Assembly (NCBI GenBank): GCA_950295325.1 | Contig: OX485806.1 | Span: forward strand, 40,920,001-40,984,000 | Direction of reading: 5' to 3' | DNA from: Polytrichum commune | Taxonomy: Eukaryota > Streptophyta > Polytrichopsida > Polytrichales > Polytrichaceae | DNA: 64,000 bases | In this document: positions 23,193-34,591 of the stretch, piece after piece | Numbering within the stretch: position 1 is the stretch's first letter | Layout: each line of letters opens with the position of its first letter | Notes under the pieces: model-generated | The model's input: only the letters and a program-made list of their open reading frames with translations | What the model was told of the DNA's origin: nothing | Databases searched by the model: none | Made by a program: the position numbers and the translations under genes

Positions 23193-24490
23193 CTAAGGTA
23201 GAAATACCATAACTCGTTAACCACCCTATAGCCGTGCACTAGACCACCGTCATAACGGTGAAGTGTCATTTCTAAAACCGATCATGGCTCGGCAGCAACT
23301 TCAATGCGTGTAGAAAGAAAAGAAAAGAAAAAATAACGCCTGTACAAGGTACCGGCATGAATGCGAGCCCATTATCCAAATACTTAACACGGCGGACCGT
23401 GTTGTAGTACGAGGGTTTATGCCTCTTTCAGAGGTGGGCTCTGATATTTTGTTTTTAGTCCCCTAGTTTTTAGGGGGGTGAAATAGTGGCTTGTTTGTTT
23501 TCGAGTTTTCTCTTGTTGAGGACGAGGTAAGTGAGGTATTTAATGGCGTTTTGGTGTATATTTTTCATGATGATTTTGATGCCGTGTTTTGGGATTTTAA
23601 GGTTGTTTAATTTGTTAATAGAGTGTTCGTGTATAGCTCCTCGGACACCAGCTGTGATAGTGATAAGGGGGTTCGTTTTCCACCCTTGATTTTGTATGTT
23701 ATTAATTAGTGGGTCATATTTGGTGTGTTTGTGCGTGAGGGCTTGTTTTGGGAATCTATCATGGCAATATGTGAATTCTATGAATTGTATTGTGTGTGTG
23801 GGGGATGGTAATACAAGTGTTGGTGTGTGGTTTGGGGCCCCTAATATATTTAGGATGGATGGTCTTAATTTGGCTTGGCATTGGCATATTGGATGTGGGC
23901 ATGTGCATTTTATGAGCCATTATGGGACAGTTTGTTCTTGGGTCCGGTTATTGAGGGTGCATGCATTTGTTAGTATGTAGAATCAGGTATGTTTGTTGGC
24001 TTGTAATGTTTGAGTGATAGGTGTACCGCTTTATTGTGTCGAGCAATTCTGAGTCCCTTTAGGTATGGGTGTTCGCACATGGATAGTAGGTGGGGCCATG
24101 TGTCTCTGTCGTTACGGTGGCATAGTGTGCAGTTGGGGTTTTGGAATTTGAGTGGCCAAAATATGTTTTCAATGAGTATACACTTAGTGTAGCCGATGGG
24201 AGTCAAGTGTTAATGTATTCACGAGGTAACCGATTTACGCGATGTTATGTATGGAAATGCGGATTACCGTGTTCGGTGTAGGGAGAATCTAGTGAACGAG
24301 TAGGGGGTTGGACAACCTTCCACTTTGAAAAATTATAGCCATTTTTACATAGGGAAAAAAAATATGAAACAACTTGCATTCTTCATGAATCCTTCTCGTC
24401 TATCTTGGGAAATTATCTCATGATTGTCGAACCGGATCTTCAATGCGAACGAATCACCTTATTTTCACGGGTTATGGTATTTCTACCTTA
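23193..24490 (-). mobile_element. LINE-like fragment bracketed by 24-bp inverted repeats
   Basis: The left end reads CTAAGGTAGAAATACCATAAC. The right end on the opposite strand starts TAAGGTAGAAATACCATAAC, with one mismatch over 24 bp. Inside, on the - strand, lies the 3' part of a non-LTR retrotransposon reading frame (separate entry, 23,470-24,206), followed by about 280 bp of 3' non-coding DNA. A deletion derivative with the same ends is at 2,709-3,138. Inverted-repeat ends are not a known LINE property. Either the LINE fragment was captured by a TIR element or the ends are a peculiarity of this family. No clean target duplication is seen. Confidence 0.65.
23470..24206 (-). pseudogene. Broken 3' end of non-LTR retrotransposon ORF (zinc knuckle + endonuclease-like)
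   Basis: The reading starts within the element and is open from 24,206 to 23,970: a CX2CX9HX4C knuckle (CTLCHRNDRDTWPH region), followed by RIARHNKAV. After a one-base shift and an in-frame TAA it continues with WLIKCTCPHPICQCQAKLRP, IQFIEFTYCHDRF and AGVRGAIH, then KYLTYLVLNKRKLENKQ and a stop at 23,470. The order CCHC knuckle, RHN, RP(D), E...K with a KY helix resembles the C-terminal restriction-like endonuclease region of early-branching LINEs (R2/CRE-type; inference). The RPD aspartate reads serine here. Upstream, another frameshift separates it from possible RT sequence (NRLPREYINT). It is clearly non-functional. I recognised it by motif layout, not by a search. Confidence 0.6.
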
Positions 24491-26344
24491 CATCGAGGCC
24501 CACCAAACTCCAATTCCAAGGCTGAATAATGTTATGAATGTTGAGTAGAAAACTCGAGAATAGGGCCCGGGCCACCCCCACGAGGGTATATTCCGATGTA
24601 TACGAATGTTTGCCCATCATTCGGCTTCACTTGTTTGTCTTGGCAAATGTAGGGGACTGTTCTCAAGCCCTCAATCTTTGCATGGACTTTGCCATCTTTG
24701 AGTACACCCAAAGGTCCGCACCAAAAATATCCACAAGACATGAAGTAAAATAGAAGTATGTATAGACACATCCCAATTGAACTCAACTCGATCCAACCCT
24801 TTAACATTACCAAGTAGCTACAACGACGGTCTCTTTCCAAAGGAAGAGGTTGTGATATGAAAAAATCTTATTATTTATAGTTGCTTGTTGAAAAGTTCAC
24901 AGTACATAGCGTGAGTGTTCCCCATGGACATGGAATCGTGGAATTAAAGGAGAATTATGCTCATGTGAACCTTGGTCCCACGGTATGCAACCGAGGAGTC
25001 GTGTGATGTTATGCCTACTGCCCACAACCTCCTTGCATCTCTTTTATCAACCCGTATATTGTTGTCATGTAATCACCGGGTGGGAATCATAGGCTCAAAA
25101 ATTGGAAGTTAATGAGGGACACATGGCCCTAGCTAGCTAGCTAGATACCCTGTTCATCGTCCTCCAATTAGGTTTGGGGTTAAATTAGCCTAGCTAAGTC
25201 ATGCTGACAATTTGATGCCTTTGTTTCCTAATATGTCCTACCGAGGGGGTGATACTAAGTACCAACCTCCTCACATGTTAGTTGTTGATTCATCCCAGTT
25301 TTAAGTTCACTACATTCAATCCAACTCCTTGATTTATGAGTTAACTTGGCTAAAAATAAGTACCACATGGCTCTATGATACTAATCACCTTCCACTCTCC
25401 CAATTCCCCTCCCCCTAGGTAGGTGTTATGAACATTCACCCACGTTTTGGGGCCTCGTCATGCTTCTTTTGAAGTTGAATAAGCTAACCAATAGCAATTT
25501 CCCATGTTTTAACTTATAATACAGTTGACCGTATTTTCAGCTTGGATAGGATTGGTGGGGCCCAACTCAAAAGAGCAAGACATCTAAGGGTTCATGGCTC
25601 TATTGAAGGCACTTCGAACTCCACATACGACTCTTGGGGGTGGTAGTCTTTGAATTTAAATGACGCATATGGTTGACTATGAAGTAAAACTTTGTATCCA
25701 CGAGAAAATTATAGAGAAGAACACATGTATACATACTAATGATATGCTACATAATATACTCAAGTATTTGTATTAAGGTTTTCAATTCAATGCAATAATT
25801 GTCCGTCAACTACATACACAAGACATATATTGTGAAAAAATAAGATTCGTATAATCTATACAATCCACTTCCACTTTCCAATAAGAAGATTAATGAAGGG
25901 ATTTTCGATCATAGGATGTAACTCGCAATAATATGACCCTACATCATACACCATTGAAACTAAGGCAATGCTTGGAAGTCCACATGGCACACACTTTATA
26001 GGGTGATGTCACTAGGCATAACAACAAAGGCCCTCATTTTACTACAAACTTTAGGATCCCCTTTCTTACATCCTACCTCTACTATGGGATTCTCAATAGC
26101 CGTTTTTTTGTGTACGCATCAATCAAAAAACAAGGCCTCTCCCTTAAGAATGTGTATTATGTATGTCAGTGCCTCAAATAATCTACAAAATAATACGTCA
26201 TTTTACACTCACGTTAGTTCATACGTGGTATGAAAGCACTTTGAAAGGTGCACCCCTAAGATACATCTTTGACTACTTAATTGTATCGGGAATGTTTCAT
26301 CTAGAGCCTAGCAAATGCAAATCACTTAAACTTTCATAGCAAGT
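24491..26344. other. Intergenic, nothing supported
   Basis: Bases 24,500-24,536 echo 23,100-23,115 (CAACTCCAAGGCT), possibly a duplicated insertion flank. Opposed frames of 102 and 71 aa near 24,532-24,840 overlap each other and show no domain. An AGCT tetramer run is at about 25,131-25,144. No gene. Confidence 0.4.
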
Positions 26345-26555
26345 ATAGAAGTCTAAGTTGAAACTTGAGATGCAAAAGTTACAAGAGGTCGGAGTGAAAA
26401 CTCTTTTCTTCTAGATGATCATATAGGCTCTATTTGTTGTATTAACCAGTGAACCTAGAAAAGTATTTAAATCTTGAGCACAAGTTCAATCATGGTATTA
26501 TAATATGTGCACTTTTTGGTGCTTGCTCGCATCAACAAGCCTTGCCATATACAAT
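26345..26555 (+). repeat. Copy of the ~220-bp dispersed repeat
   Basis: Matches 20,940-21,165 and 61,985-62,195 in the strings GAGATGCAAAAGTTACAAGAGG, GTGAACCTAGAAAAGT and CAAGCCTTGCCATAT. Confidence 0.65.
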
Positions 26556-26797
26556 AAAGGGCTCTTTATTCCATATGTGCCATAATGCAGTTTCCAGATG
26601 GGATACAAGTGGGTCTTAAAGAATATGAGCACGACATGTGACAAATTTGAAGGGAAATAATAATTTTGTGTCAGATTAGAGAGCCCTCTACGATACCACC
26701 CAAATATAGAGATCCACATAAAACCCACATACCTTACTAGGCTCCACCGATTATTCCATTCATTTTGAGGACTCTTCCAAATGTTAGGAATAGAAGT

Positions 26798-26824
26798 CCG
26801 ACTCTCTCTCTCTCTCTCTCTCTC
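26798..26824. repeat. (CT)n microsatellite
   Basis: About 12 CT dinucleotides. The 117-aa antisense frame here gets its ERERERES run from this tract and is not called. Confidence 0.9.
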
Positions 26825-26932
26825 AAAATTGCAACCAAAGTTAGCCTCCATGATTGCAAGTGTACCTCAGGAAAAATATTGAATGTCCAACACTCTTGTT
26901 CATTCTAAATCTTTTGACCTTCAAGCCTTCTA

Positions 26933-27769
26933 GGGTCCAATTCACATTAGTGACCGCTAACCATGGCCACTGCTTTTAAAAATCTCTCCTTGGTTGAGAA
27001 ATGAGTGACGGTTTCATCACATTCTATACAATGTCACCAATGATAAAGGTGACATGGGTGAGTATGTCAAAAAGAATGGATAAGAAAGCGACACGGAGTT
27101 CTACATGTTCATAATTGGATAATGCTTGGTGGTCACCATGATTGGTGGTTGAGATAATCCAAATAGATTGTCTTAACAAAAATAAAGGCAATCATGTAAG
27201 AAGACAATTTCCATTTAATGAATTTGTATAATTCAAAATACATAAAGTTAGTGTAATTTAATCAAAGAATTTTATTTTTTTCAAATTTTCCATTAAAAAC
27301 ACTACATCCTAGTCTAAATTCGCTTTACACTATGTCCGGTGACTAAAGAGTTTTGAAAAGTGATGTGGATTTCTCTTTGTCATGGTTGTCGGACCACCGA
27401 CCATGACCACAAGAAATCCATAATAAATAAATAAAAAGAATTGGCTTAAAACAAATTTGTCTAATATATAGCCCTACGGTTGTTGTTTCCAAAAATAGAA
27501 TACTCTAACATGGTCACCCTTTTTGGTTTTTTAATAAGACTATTTGGGTTCTCTCGCCACAAAATCTGGTAATCATCAAACATTACCCATTTATGGACAT
27601 GTAGATTTCATGTCGATTTCTCATCCATAATATGACATGCTCGCCCATGGTCACTTCAATTTTTGGTGTTCATTTGTAAACAAAGTGGGACTGCCACTCA
27701 TTGCTCAACCCATGAGAAATTTTAGACAGTGATGGTCATGGTCATTGGTCACTAGTGTAAACCGGCTTT
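26933..27769. mobile_element. Foldback (long-TIR) DNA element, 837 bp
   Basis: The left end reads GGGTCCAATTCACATTAGTGACC. The right end on the other strand reads AAAGCCGGTTTACACTAGTGACC. The arms of about 240 bp are inverted copies of one another: the left arm has ATGAGTGACGG, AATTGGATAATGCTTGGTGG and CCAAATAGATTGTCT, and the right arm has the reverse strings in reverse order. The centre carries the GGACCACCGACCATGACC block near 27,391-27,410. Flanking triplets are CTA and GTA. This is the most complete member of the palindromic branch of the family seen at 1.2, 4.2, 10.3 and 13.9 kb. Confidence 0.75.
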
Positions 27770-30740
27770 GTATTATAATTGCTGCACCTAATAGTTAACC
27801 TTACCCAAAGGCAACCCCTATAGATTCTCGCTTTAAATGAACAATGTCAGAACATGAGAGCCTAAGGTCAATTTTGGAGATATCTCCAAGATATCTATAA
27901 GCAATACTTTGAAAATTCATAGTTCATTCACATGGTGTCCAAATACTACATGCTAAGATGCACTGAAATCTTATGTCAACTATCAAGAAGATCCAATATA
28001 TAAATTAATCATTTTTGTGGTATGTGCTCCTATGCTTCATAAAAGACAATTACAAAAGTTAGTTACCATTATCAATATTCGAGGTCTCCCAACCTCCCCT
28101 CATTTAAACCCATAGTGCATATTTTATTGGTTTTTTTCCCTTCTAGCATGTTAAGATACAAAGGTCGATGTATCTACTCATGCAACTTCCAAACTGGATA
28201 ACCAGGAATGACAACCACATCATGACTTGCATGTTTGACAACCAGACCAATATATACCCTCTCATCAGATAACCCCCTTTACTCCACATGAAAGTGTTCG
28301 GCCAACAGAATGTTGGGAGATTCCGGCCAAAGGCTCACCGACACGGCCAAATGCTTATTTTCCTTCTTCGGAAAGGCCGGCACATGAGAATCCACCCTTT
28401 AACCTTTTTTCTTTTGCAACAAATGATTTACTTGCAAGTCTCCCCATGGACATTTTGGAGGATTGCTCTTGTCTACTTTCCAACCCTAGGGATTGAGTGT
28501 TCGTCATTGGCCGATGAAGGAATGGGCACATGAATGGAGTCATTATAACCTTTTGCGATAGGGAATTTTGAGCCTTACTTCTCCGTCGGGCCGAGGTCTT
28601 AGATAGGGTATGAGTGGACCCACTTGGTACGCCTCGAGAGGATCCTCTAGAGCATGGCACTTTTTTTAGGCTAGAGTTCACTTGACACCAAATATGGTTA
28701 ACGTCATAAATCTTCTTCAATGTATTTAGCGGGTTTAGGGTTTGGGGTTTTATGTTGGATGAATGAGAGATATGCTCGTATGCAATAACCTCCTTCTATG
28801 GGTTAGGAAACCATATCATATTGAGACTCCGCATTTTTAAGGGTTATTGGGCACTTCTTCACATTGGTGCTTCTAGGTGCTTTCTCTATACTATATATAT
28901 TTATTCGCAACACATTGGTGACACATGACAACTACGTACAAATACAACCTTGTAAGGAGAAATACAAAATACATGATATTTATAACCATGTGTTCAACTA
29001 TCAAACTAAGCTCATACTAGTGTGTTCACACAAGAAGAATATGTTCTAATTTAGTGGGACCAATTTGAATGACAAACCATGCTTTGTGGATACATCTTAA
29101 AAGACACTCCATTCTATGTCATGATTTTGTGGCACTTGTGTAAGTTGGGGGTGAAAATGATGGGAAGCCGGAGTATATCTCGATATGAATGTTTTGAATT
29201 TAGTTTTGATTTGGGATTAGAATCCTAGACTCCAAATTAGTCTAATGAATTTGAATTAGGTTGAATTGACCATTACACCTTAGCATGGAACATGTTTTTA
29301 CTAGACCCCTTAACATGAGAGCCATCACTTCCCAAGAGCCAATAGATGGTGTGATCTACAATATCTAGCATATAAGTGTACATGTAAAATTCATATACAC
29401 ATAACTATATCACCAAAGACAATTAGTATAAGTTGATTTGTAACATAGTTACCATTCATCAACTATTCATCTTGTCTATATACATATTTTTGGGTCAAAT
29501 GCATGATCGATCCACACGAAATTACATGTGTTGGAGTATCTTAAGTTTAATCGGAGATTACAAGTTGAAAAATATAAAAATTAATACACGAACCAATCTT
29601 TATACACACAAAAACTTCTTCAAAACATGTTTCTCCATATAACATACAATCATTTAATTCAAGAAACACTATTCATGTAGACCCAAAACATAGTGTAGCA
29701 TATGTTTCCTTCTTTAAAATTTTACATGAGTTAGCTCACCCCTTTCTTTAGGTGGCATGCACCTACAAAACCTCTACTTAGTCACATCTAGCTCCCACCC
29801 GCTGATATACATGTGCCAACCGATGCTTCATTTGTCACACTCCTTACCCCCACCCCCTCCCTAGGTTCTTAACTTATATATACATACAATATCTTGTATT
29901 TCAAATAATTGAAGACAAAATCTTCATGCACATCAGGAAACACACTATAACATGTGTGTCCTAGGACTTTTCATTTACAGAGGCAACCCTGTCCTTTCTC
30001 CAAATACCAGCTACATGGAGATCTTTTGGAGATCCTTTGCTCATTCGCACCCAACTCCCACCCGATAATACATGGGTCCCAACTTATGCTTCATCGGCTA
30101 TTGCCATTGCAAACACGGACCCTTCTATACAAAAGACATGTGCTTAAAATAGACCAAACTGAGTGTTTAAAAATTGGTAATCATTATGGACTTGATATGA
30201 TAGTCAACATAATCCGGAGGAGGGGACCTATGTGACCTTCTTATGGCTCACTGTTTCGTGGACTTTGATGCTTTCATAACAATTCAAGATTAGCTCCAAA
30301 ACTATATGCAATTAATCCTAATTTTGTTGGATATGTTTACAAATGCACACAAATTTGAACCAAGTTGTGAATCCCAGGGGTGGAAAAAACCCAACTTTTT
30401 CTAGTAGATGCATTGGGTATTTGGTTATAATGCAAAAAAAACATTTGTGCAAATAAAACCATGGTTTTATTGTAGCTGCCGTCATATGTATTCCAACACC
30501 ATCATTGGTGGACATTGGGCCCTCTGCCTTATAATCTCAACTTATCTGTAATAAAACTGAATAAAACTAGATTTTGCTAGACCTTAGATGATTGGATTTT
30601 TTTTAAAAAAAAAACTATGAAAAACCCAACTGTAAAAAAACTGTGTGGTGCAAGCCTTGGCGAATCCAAGGGCTACACAGGAACAAACAACAAAAAAGTA
30701 ACCGAATAAGGCCCATCTCTACCTTTCCATAAGTGGGGGA
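27770..30740. other. Intergenic, repeat fragments only
   Basis: Bases about 27,835-28,030 match the repeat at 40,100-40,690 (TTTGAAAATTCATAGTTCATTC and TACATGCTAAGATGCA). Frames of 81 and 121 aa on opposite strands near 28,288-28,720 overlap and show no domain. No gene is supported. Confidence 0.45.
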
Positions 30741-31045
30741 GGAGCGGTTTTGGGGACCTGGAGCAGCCCGTCACTTCGGACCCGGCGAAACGGCGGGTTC
30801 CCCAGTCCCACCCGGCTCTTGAGCGAATGTAACTTACCCGGGGAGACCGGCGAAACGAAGGGTGCATGCCCCCCCCACCCGGTGGACGTCGGAGTAGGAT
30901 TTTTTGGTACCTTGGAGGTGCCCGTCACATGAGACCCGACAGAACGACGGGCCCCTCAGTCCCACCTGGCGCTGGAGGCAATGTAACTCACGCCGGGGGA
31001 CCCGGCGGAACTAAGGGCGCCGGCCCCGCTACCTGGCGTACAGAA
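30741..31045. repeat. GC-rich direct duplication, unit about 150 bp
   Basis: The two head-to-tail copies, 30,741-30,890 and 30,891-31,045, share the strings GCCCGTCAC, the AGTCCCACC-type string, AATGTAACT and CCGGCGAAAC/CCGGCGGAAC. The GC content jumps sharply from the A-T-rich DNA to the left, marking the start of the gene-associated domain upstream of the IQD gene. Frames crossing it are not conserved between the copies and are not called. Confidence 0.75.
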
Positions 31046-31390
31046 GACCCCTGTCTGTGGAGAGGCGTCGGGGCGGAGCGGAGCAGAGAGCAGCGGAAGC
31101 TTTTGGCGATGGCAGAGGTCTCATCAGAGGAAGAAGAGGAGGAAGAGTTTACCAACATTTACTTTACCTTGCCCCTGCCAGAGCCTACTACCGCGCTTTT
31201 CAATGCTCTGCGACCGCCTGTGGGGCCCCCGGCTCTCGCAGTACGGCGCTTGTCGTAGACCCGTTTCCCCTTGTTTCATTCATCTCTCAAAGGCCGAGTA
31301 AGTTATTTCACTTCACGCACTGCACTCGATTGAAGGCTTCTTACTTTTGGCAATGTCGTGCTGTATCCGCTCTGCTCGTCTGTCGGCTTG
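31046..31390 (+). promoter_or_regulatory. Probable distal leader/promoter region of the IQD gene
   Basis: The sequence is GC- and CG-rich with GAGGAA-type runs, unlike the transposon DNA to the left. A 130-aa frame starting upstream covers it but ends in nonsense-like sequence. IQD genes often have a long leader intron before the ATG (family knowledge), so transcription may begin here. The assignment is inferred from composition and position only. Confidence 0.3.
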
Positions 31391-32312
31391 CTGGATTACC
31401 TAAGTGAAATTATGGAGAGTGCAGAGGCTCCTGTCCTTCGATCGTGCCAGGCTTCTTCTTGCAGGTCAGGCGAACACTATGATGCAGCTATGTAGCGCCT
31501 GTATTGTGTATTGCGTATTCTGTATTCTTAATTATGTAGTCACCGGCTAACGAGGAGTCCTTAGGGAGAAAAGAGATATTCGTGTACGATGCGTTTACCG
31601 GTGGCCTGTAAGTACCAGCCGTCTTGAGAGCTGCAGGTTCGGTTTGGCTGGACCTTAAGGTAGGGAGAATTTACTTATTTGAGAGTTGTCGGCTATGCTG
31701 GATTACCTAAGTGAAATTATGGAGGGCGCAGAGGCTGCTGCCAGGCTGCCAGGCGAACACTTCTTCTTGCAGGTCAGGCGAACACTATGATGCAGCTAGC
31801 GCTGTATTTTTATTTTTATTTTTATTTTTATTCTGTATCCTGTAGTCGCCGGTAAGTTGTCACCGGCTACTGAGGAGTAGAGATGGTCCTGTACGTTGCG
31901 TTTGCCGGTGGCAATTAATTAAGTAGTTTTGAGAGCTGCAGCTTCGGTCTTACTGGAGCTTCGAGGGAGAGGTGATGCTGGCCTGTGCTAATATACAGTG
32001 GGAATCTTAACGTGAGTTCTCGGTTTTGCTGGATTACCTAAGTGAAATTATGGAGAGTTCAGAGGCTGTCCTTCCTGCCAGGCTTATTGGTCAGGCGAAC
32101 ACTATGATGCAGGTGGCGCTGTAAGTTATAGTCTGTAGTCACCAGCAAGTAGTAACCGGCTAACAGAAGCTGGCCGGCGAGGAGTAGAGGTGTTTTCCGG
32201 TGTAGTTCTTAGAGCTGCAGCTTCGGTTTTACTGGAGCTTCGAGGAAGTGCTGGTGGTGTGCTCTCATATAGAGTGGGAATCTAAGCTTGAGTTTTTGGC
32301 TGTGGTGCTGCG
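31391..32312 (+). repeat. Three-copy tandem repeat, unit about 307-331 bp, 5' of the IQD gene
   Basis: CTGGATTACCTAAGTGAAAT begins each copy, at 31,391, 31,698 and 32,029. Each then has GGTCAGGCGAACACTATGAT, a CACCGGCTA-type block and AGAGCTGCAGSTTCGGT. Copy two carries a TTTTTA pentamer expansion (about 31,808-31,838). The copies differ by indels and are old enough to have diverged. They lie about 2.3 kb upstream of the start codon, probably in a leader intron or promoter. Confidence 0.85.
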
Positions 32313-34591
32313 TTTGATGAGGCTTTAGTACTGGAGAGGTTACGACAATTTTACTTGCCATTCTGTCTCGCGCGTCTCACTTATTGATGCGCCATTACGA
32401 TGACATTTAGTGCTATGAGTGCTGTAACAGCTTCGTTCTTTCTTCTTCATCACTCTGCTTTTTTGTGCGACGTCCCGTTTGCAGATTTCGCTTACCTACA
32501 GCACGTAGGTAAATGCGTAGTCTCAGTAATGGAGAACGCTTAGTCGGGGTCGTCGGTGGCCCCGCATTGTCACATTGCTCAAGGTTTGGTTTCAGACCAG
32601 ACCTAGCTATCTGCCCTCTGTGCAGGGTCGAGTCATTGTAAGGAGTGTTCGAGAATCTGTCCGTCACAGAATCGGGCGTTCCTCGGGAACATGTTTGCAT
32701 ATGTGGGTCACATGTGCGCTCAGAGAAGGCAGATGGGCTACGAGTAACAGTACTCGGTCTTCTCCTGCACCTTGCGTTGCTAAGCTAGCACCTCTCACTC
32801 CCTCCTGGTGTTTCCTCCCTGTTTCCAAGTGTACCATTTGTGATGTTTCTGGAGCATCACTTTGCTTCGATAGAAGTGCAGTTCCTGTAATTGAGGAGGC
32901 GTTATCTTTGTATTCCTCTTCGGGTGCTCTTCTCGTCCAATACTGTAGGTTGCACCGAGTGTCCACAATGACTCTATAGAGCGGCGACACTTTTGTGCTG
33001 TGTCCAGAACATTCTAGGAATATCGCTTCGCAGCTAACACGTCTATGCATGTGAAGCTCAAAGGTGCCAACAGGCTCAATGGCGGGTGCTTCAGCTTGGC
33101 GGGCTCGCCGACCCCGTCTATTCACAAGCTCGGCAGGAAGGGGGCTGACTTTTAAACTAACGTCATGAGCCGTCGTCAGAGTTTTATTTCCATCTGTCCT
33201 GGTCATTTTGATCGGTCAGGTTCTCCTTCAACAAGTTCTTAAACAGTTGAGATTTCCTTTCAAGCAGTCTCTTTTGCGTTGTATATACAACAGCGGCGCA
33301 GGATGAAGGCAGGTCTTCGTTCGTCTATTACGAACTGTGCAAGTTGAACAAGTTAAGTCACATAGCTCACCGAAGAACTCCTGGAGGAGTCCCTGAGAAC
33401 GCCTCTTCAAGCGAATCCTGTGCCACACTGGTGCTTATTCTCTAGGTACTACATTGGCCATATTTTGTTGAAAGGACTCACTTCATGACTGCATGCTTTG
33501 TAGCTGACTGCGTCTTTCTGTTCTAGTTGTAATGCAGCCTTGCCCTTTGTTTCGTTCCATCACATGTGGTTTAGCATTCTGACATTGAAACAATATCATT
33601 ACTGATTTTAAGATATTCATTTTCTGTAATGTTTTCAGTTGGTCCATACACATGTCGCTGTTGTCCAGGACATACACTTATTGTCCGGACTTGTCTGCTC
33701 CCTAACCACTTGCAAATACGCTCTGACACAACAACTTACTAGCCCTAGATTGTGCTGCTCTGTTTATGGTCAGTGTAGTGCAGTAACCACTTTGAAGCTC
33801 CTTGTTGTGTAAAGATCCTCGTGTAGTAACCTGAATGGTTTTCCACTGTCTGTGAGGCTGTGCTGCAAAATGCCAGATCTGTAGTTCTCTTTCAACATAC
33901 GACTTCAGCTGTCTCCTTCAAGGTTAAAAAGGAGTGGTAAGTATTGTCTTCCGTATATCGCAAACGAATAGGGTCTCGTTAGATCCGCAGCGGTTTCATT
34001 ATTTGAAGCGCACAAAATGGTGATACTGTTCTATCAATGTGAGGTGATAGACGTCATGGAAGAAGTGGTTCACCGCTGTCTACCGTCTGCTGAGCTTAGC
34101 GACTTGAGAGTACTCCAGAAGTTTATTAAGCCAATTTTTGATTTCATGGCAGTAATGAGGATGCTGAAGGCACAATTTTTTTGTATCCGTCAGAATACAT
34201 ATATTGAACTTGTCAAGTAGCATTCAGGTTTCTTGAATAAAAAAATCGGCAAGAAAGATCATGTATATTGTCTTCTATTTTCATTAATAAGATATTCATA
34301 AAGGGATGAGTGCATTTTATGCTTTTCCAGTCCTACTGGACCTGAGTGCAAGGTTCTCTTAGGGCTATTCCAAAGTGAACGTGCTCAATTGCTTGCGAAT
34401 AATCTGATGTGCATCCGGAGATTTTACGATGCACTGCAACGTCTATATTACGTGAGGAGTACTCAATGAAACTCTGCAAAGGATCACATTGCTGAAGTAT
34501 TAACCTTGCCTTCCGTCGAATTGTCAATGGCTTATTCAAATGTATCATGGCGTGCAGGTGATTGCGTAAGCTGTCATTGAGAAGGGTGGGA
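32313..34591 (+). other. 5' flank / leader intron of the IQD gene
   Basis: Gene-like base composition continues to the ATG. An acceptor-like GCGTGCAG ends at about 34,557, just upstream of the start codon at 34,592, compatible with a leader intron. A 180-aa antisense frame (32,664-33,206) has no domain or alignment-like periodicity and is not called. Confidence 0.4.

Noticed and set aside
30866-31258. 130-aa frame with an EEEEEEE run
   Set aside because: It begins in a duplicated GC-rich repeat, is not conserved between the two copies, and is probably leader DNA.
32664-33206. 180-aa antisense frame upstream of the IQD gene
   Set aside because: No domain or family resemblance; long open frames are expected by chance in this GC-richer stretch.
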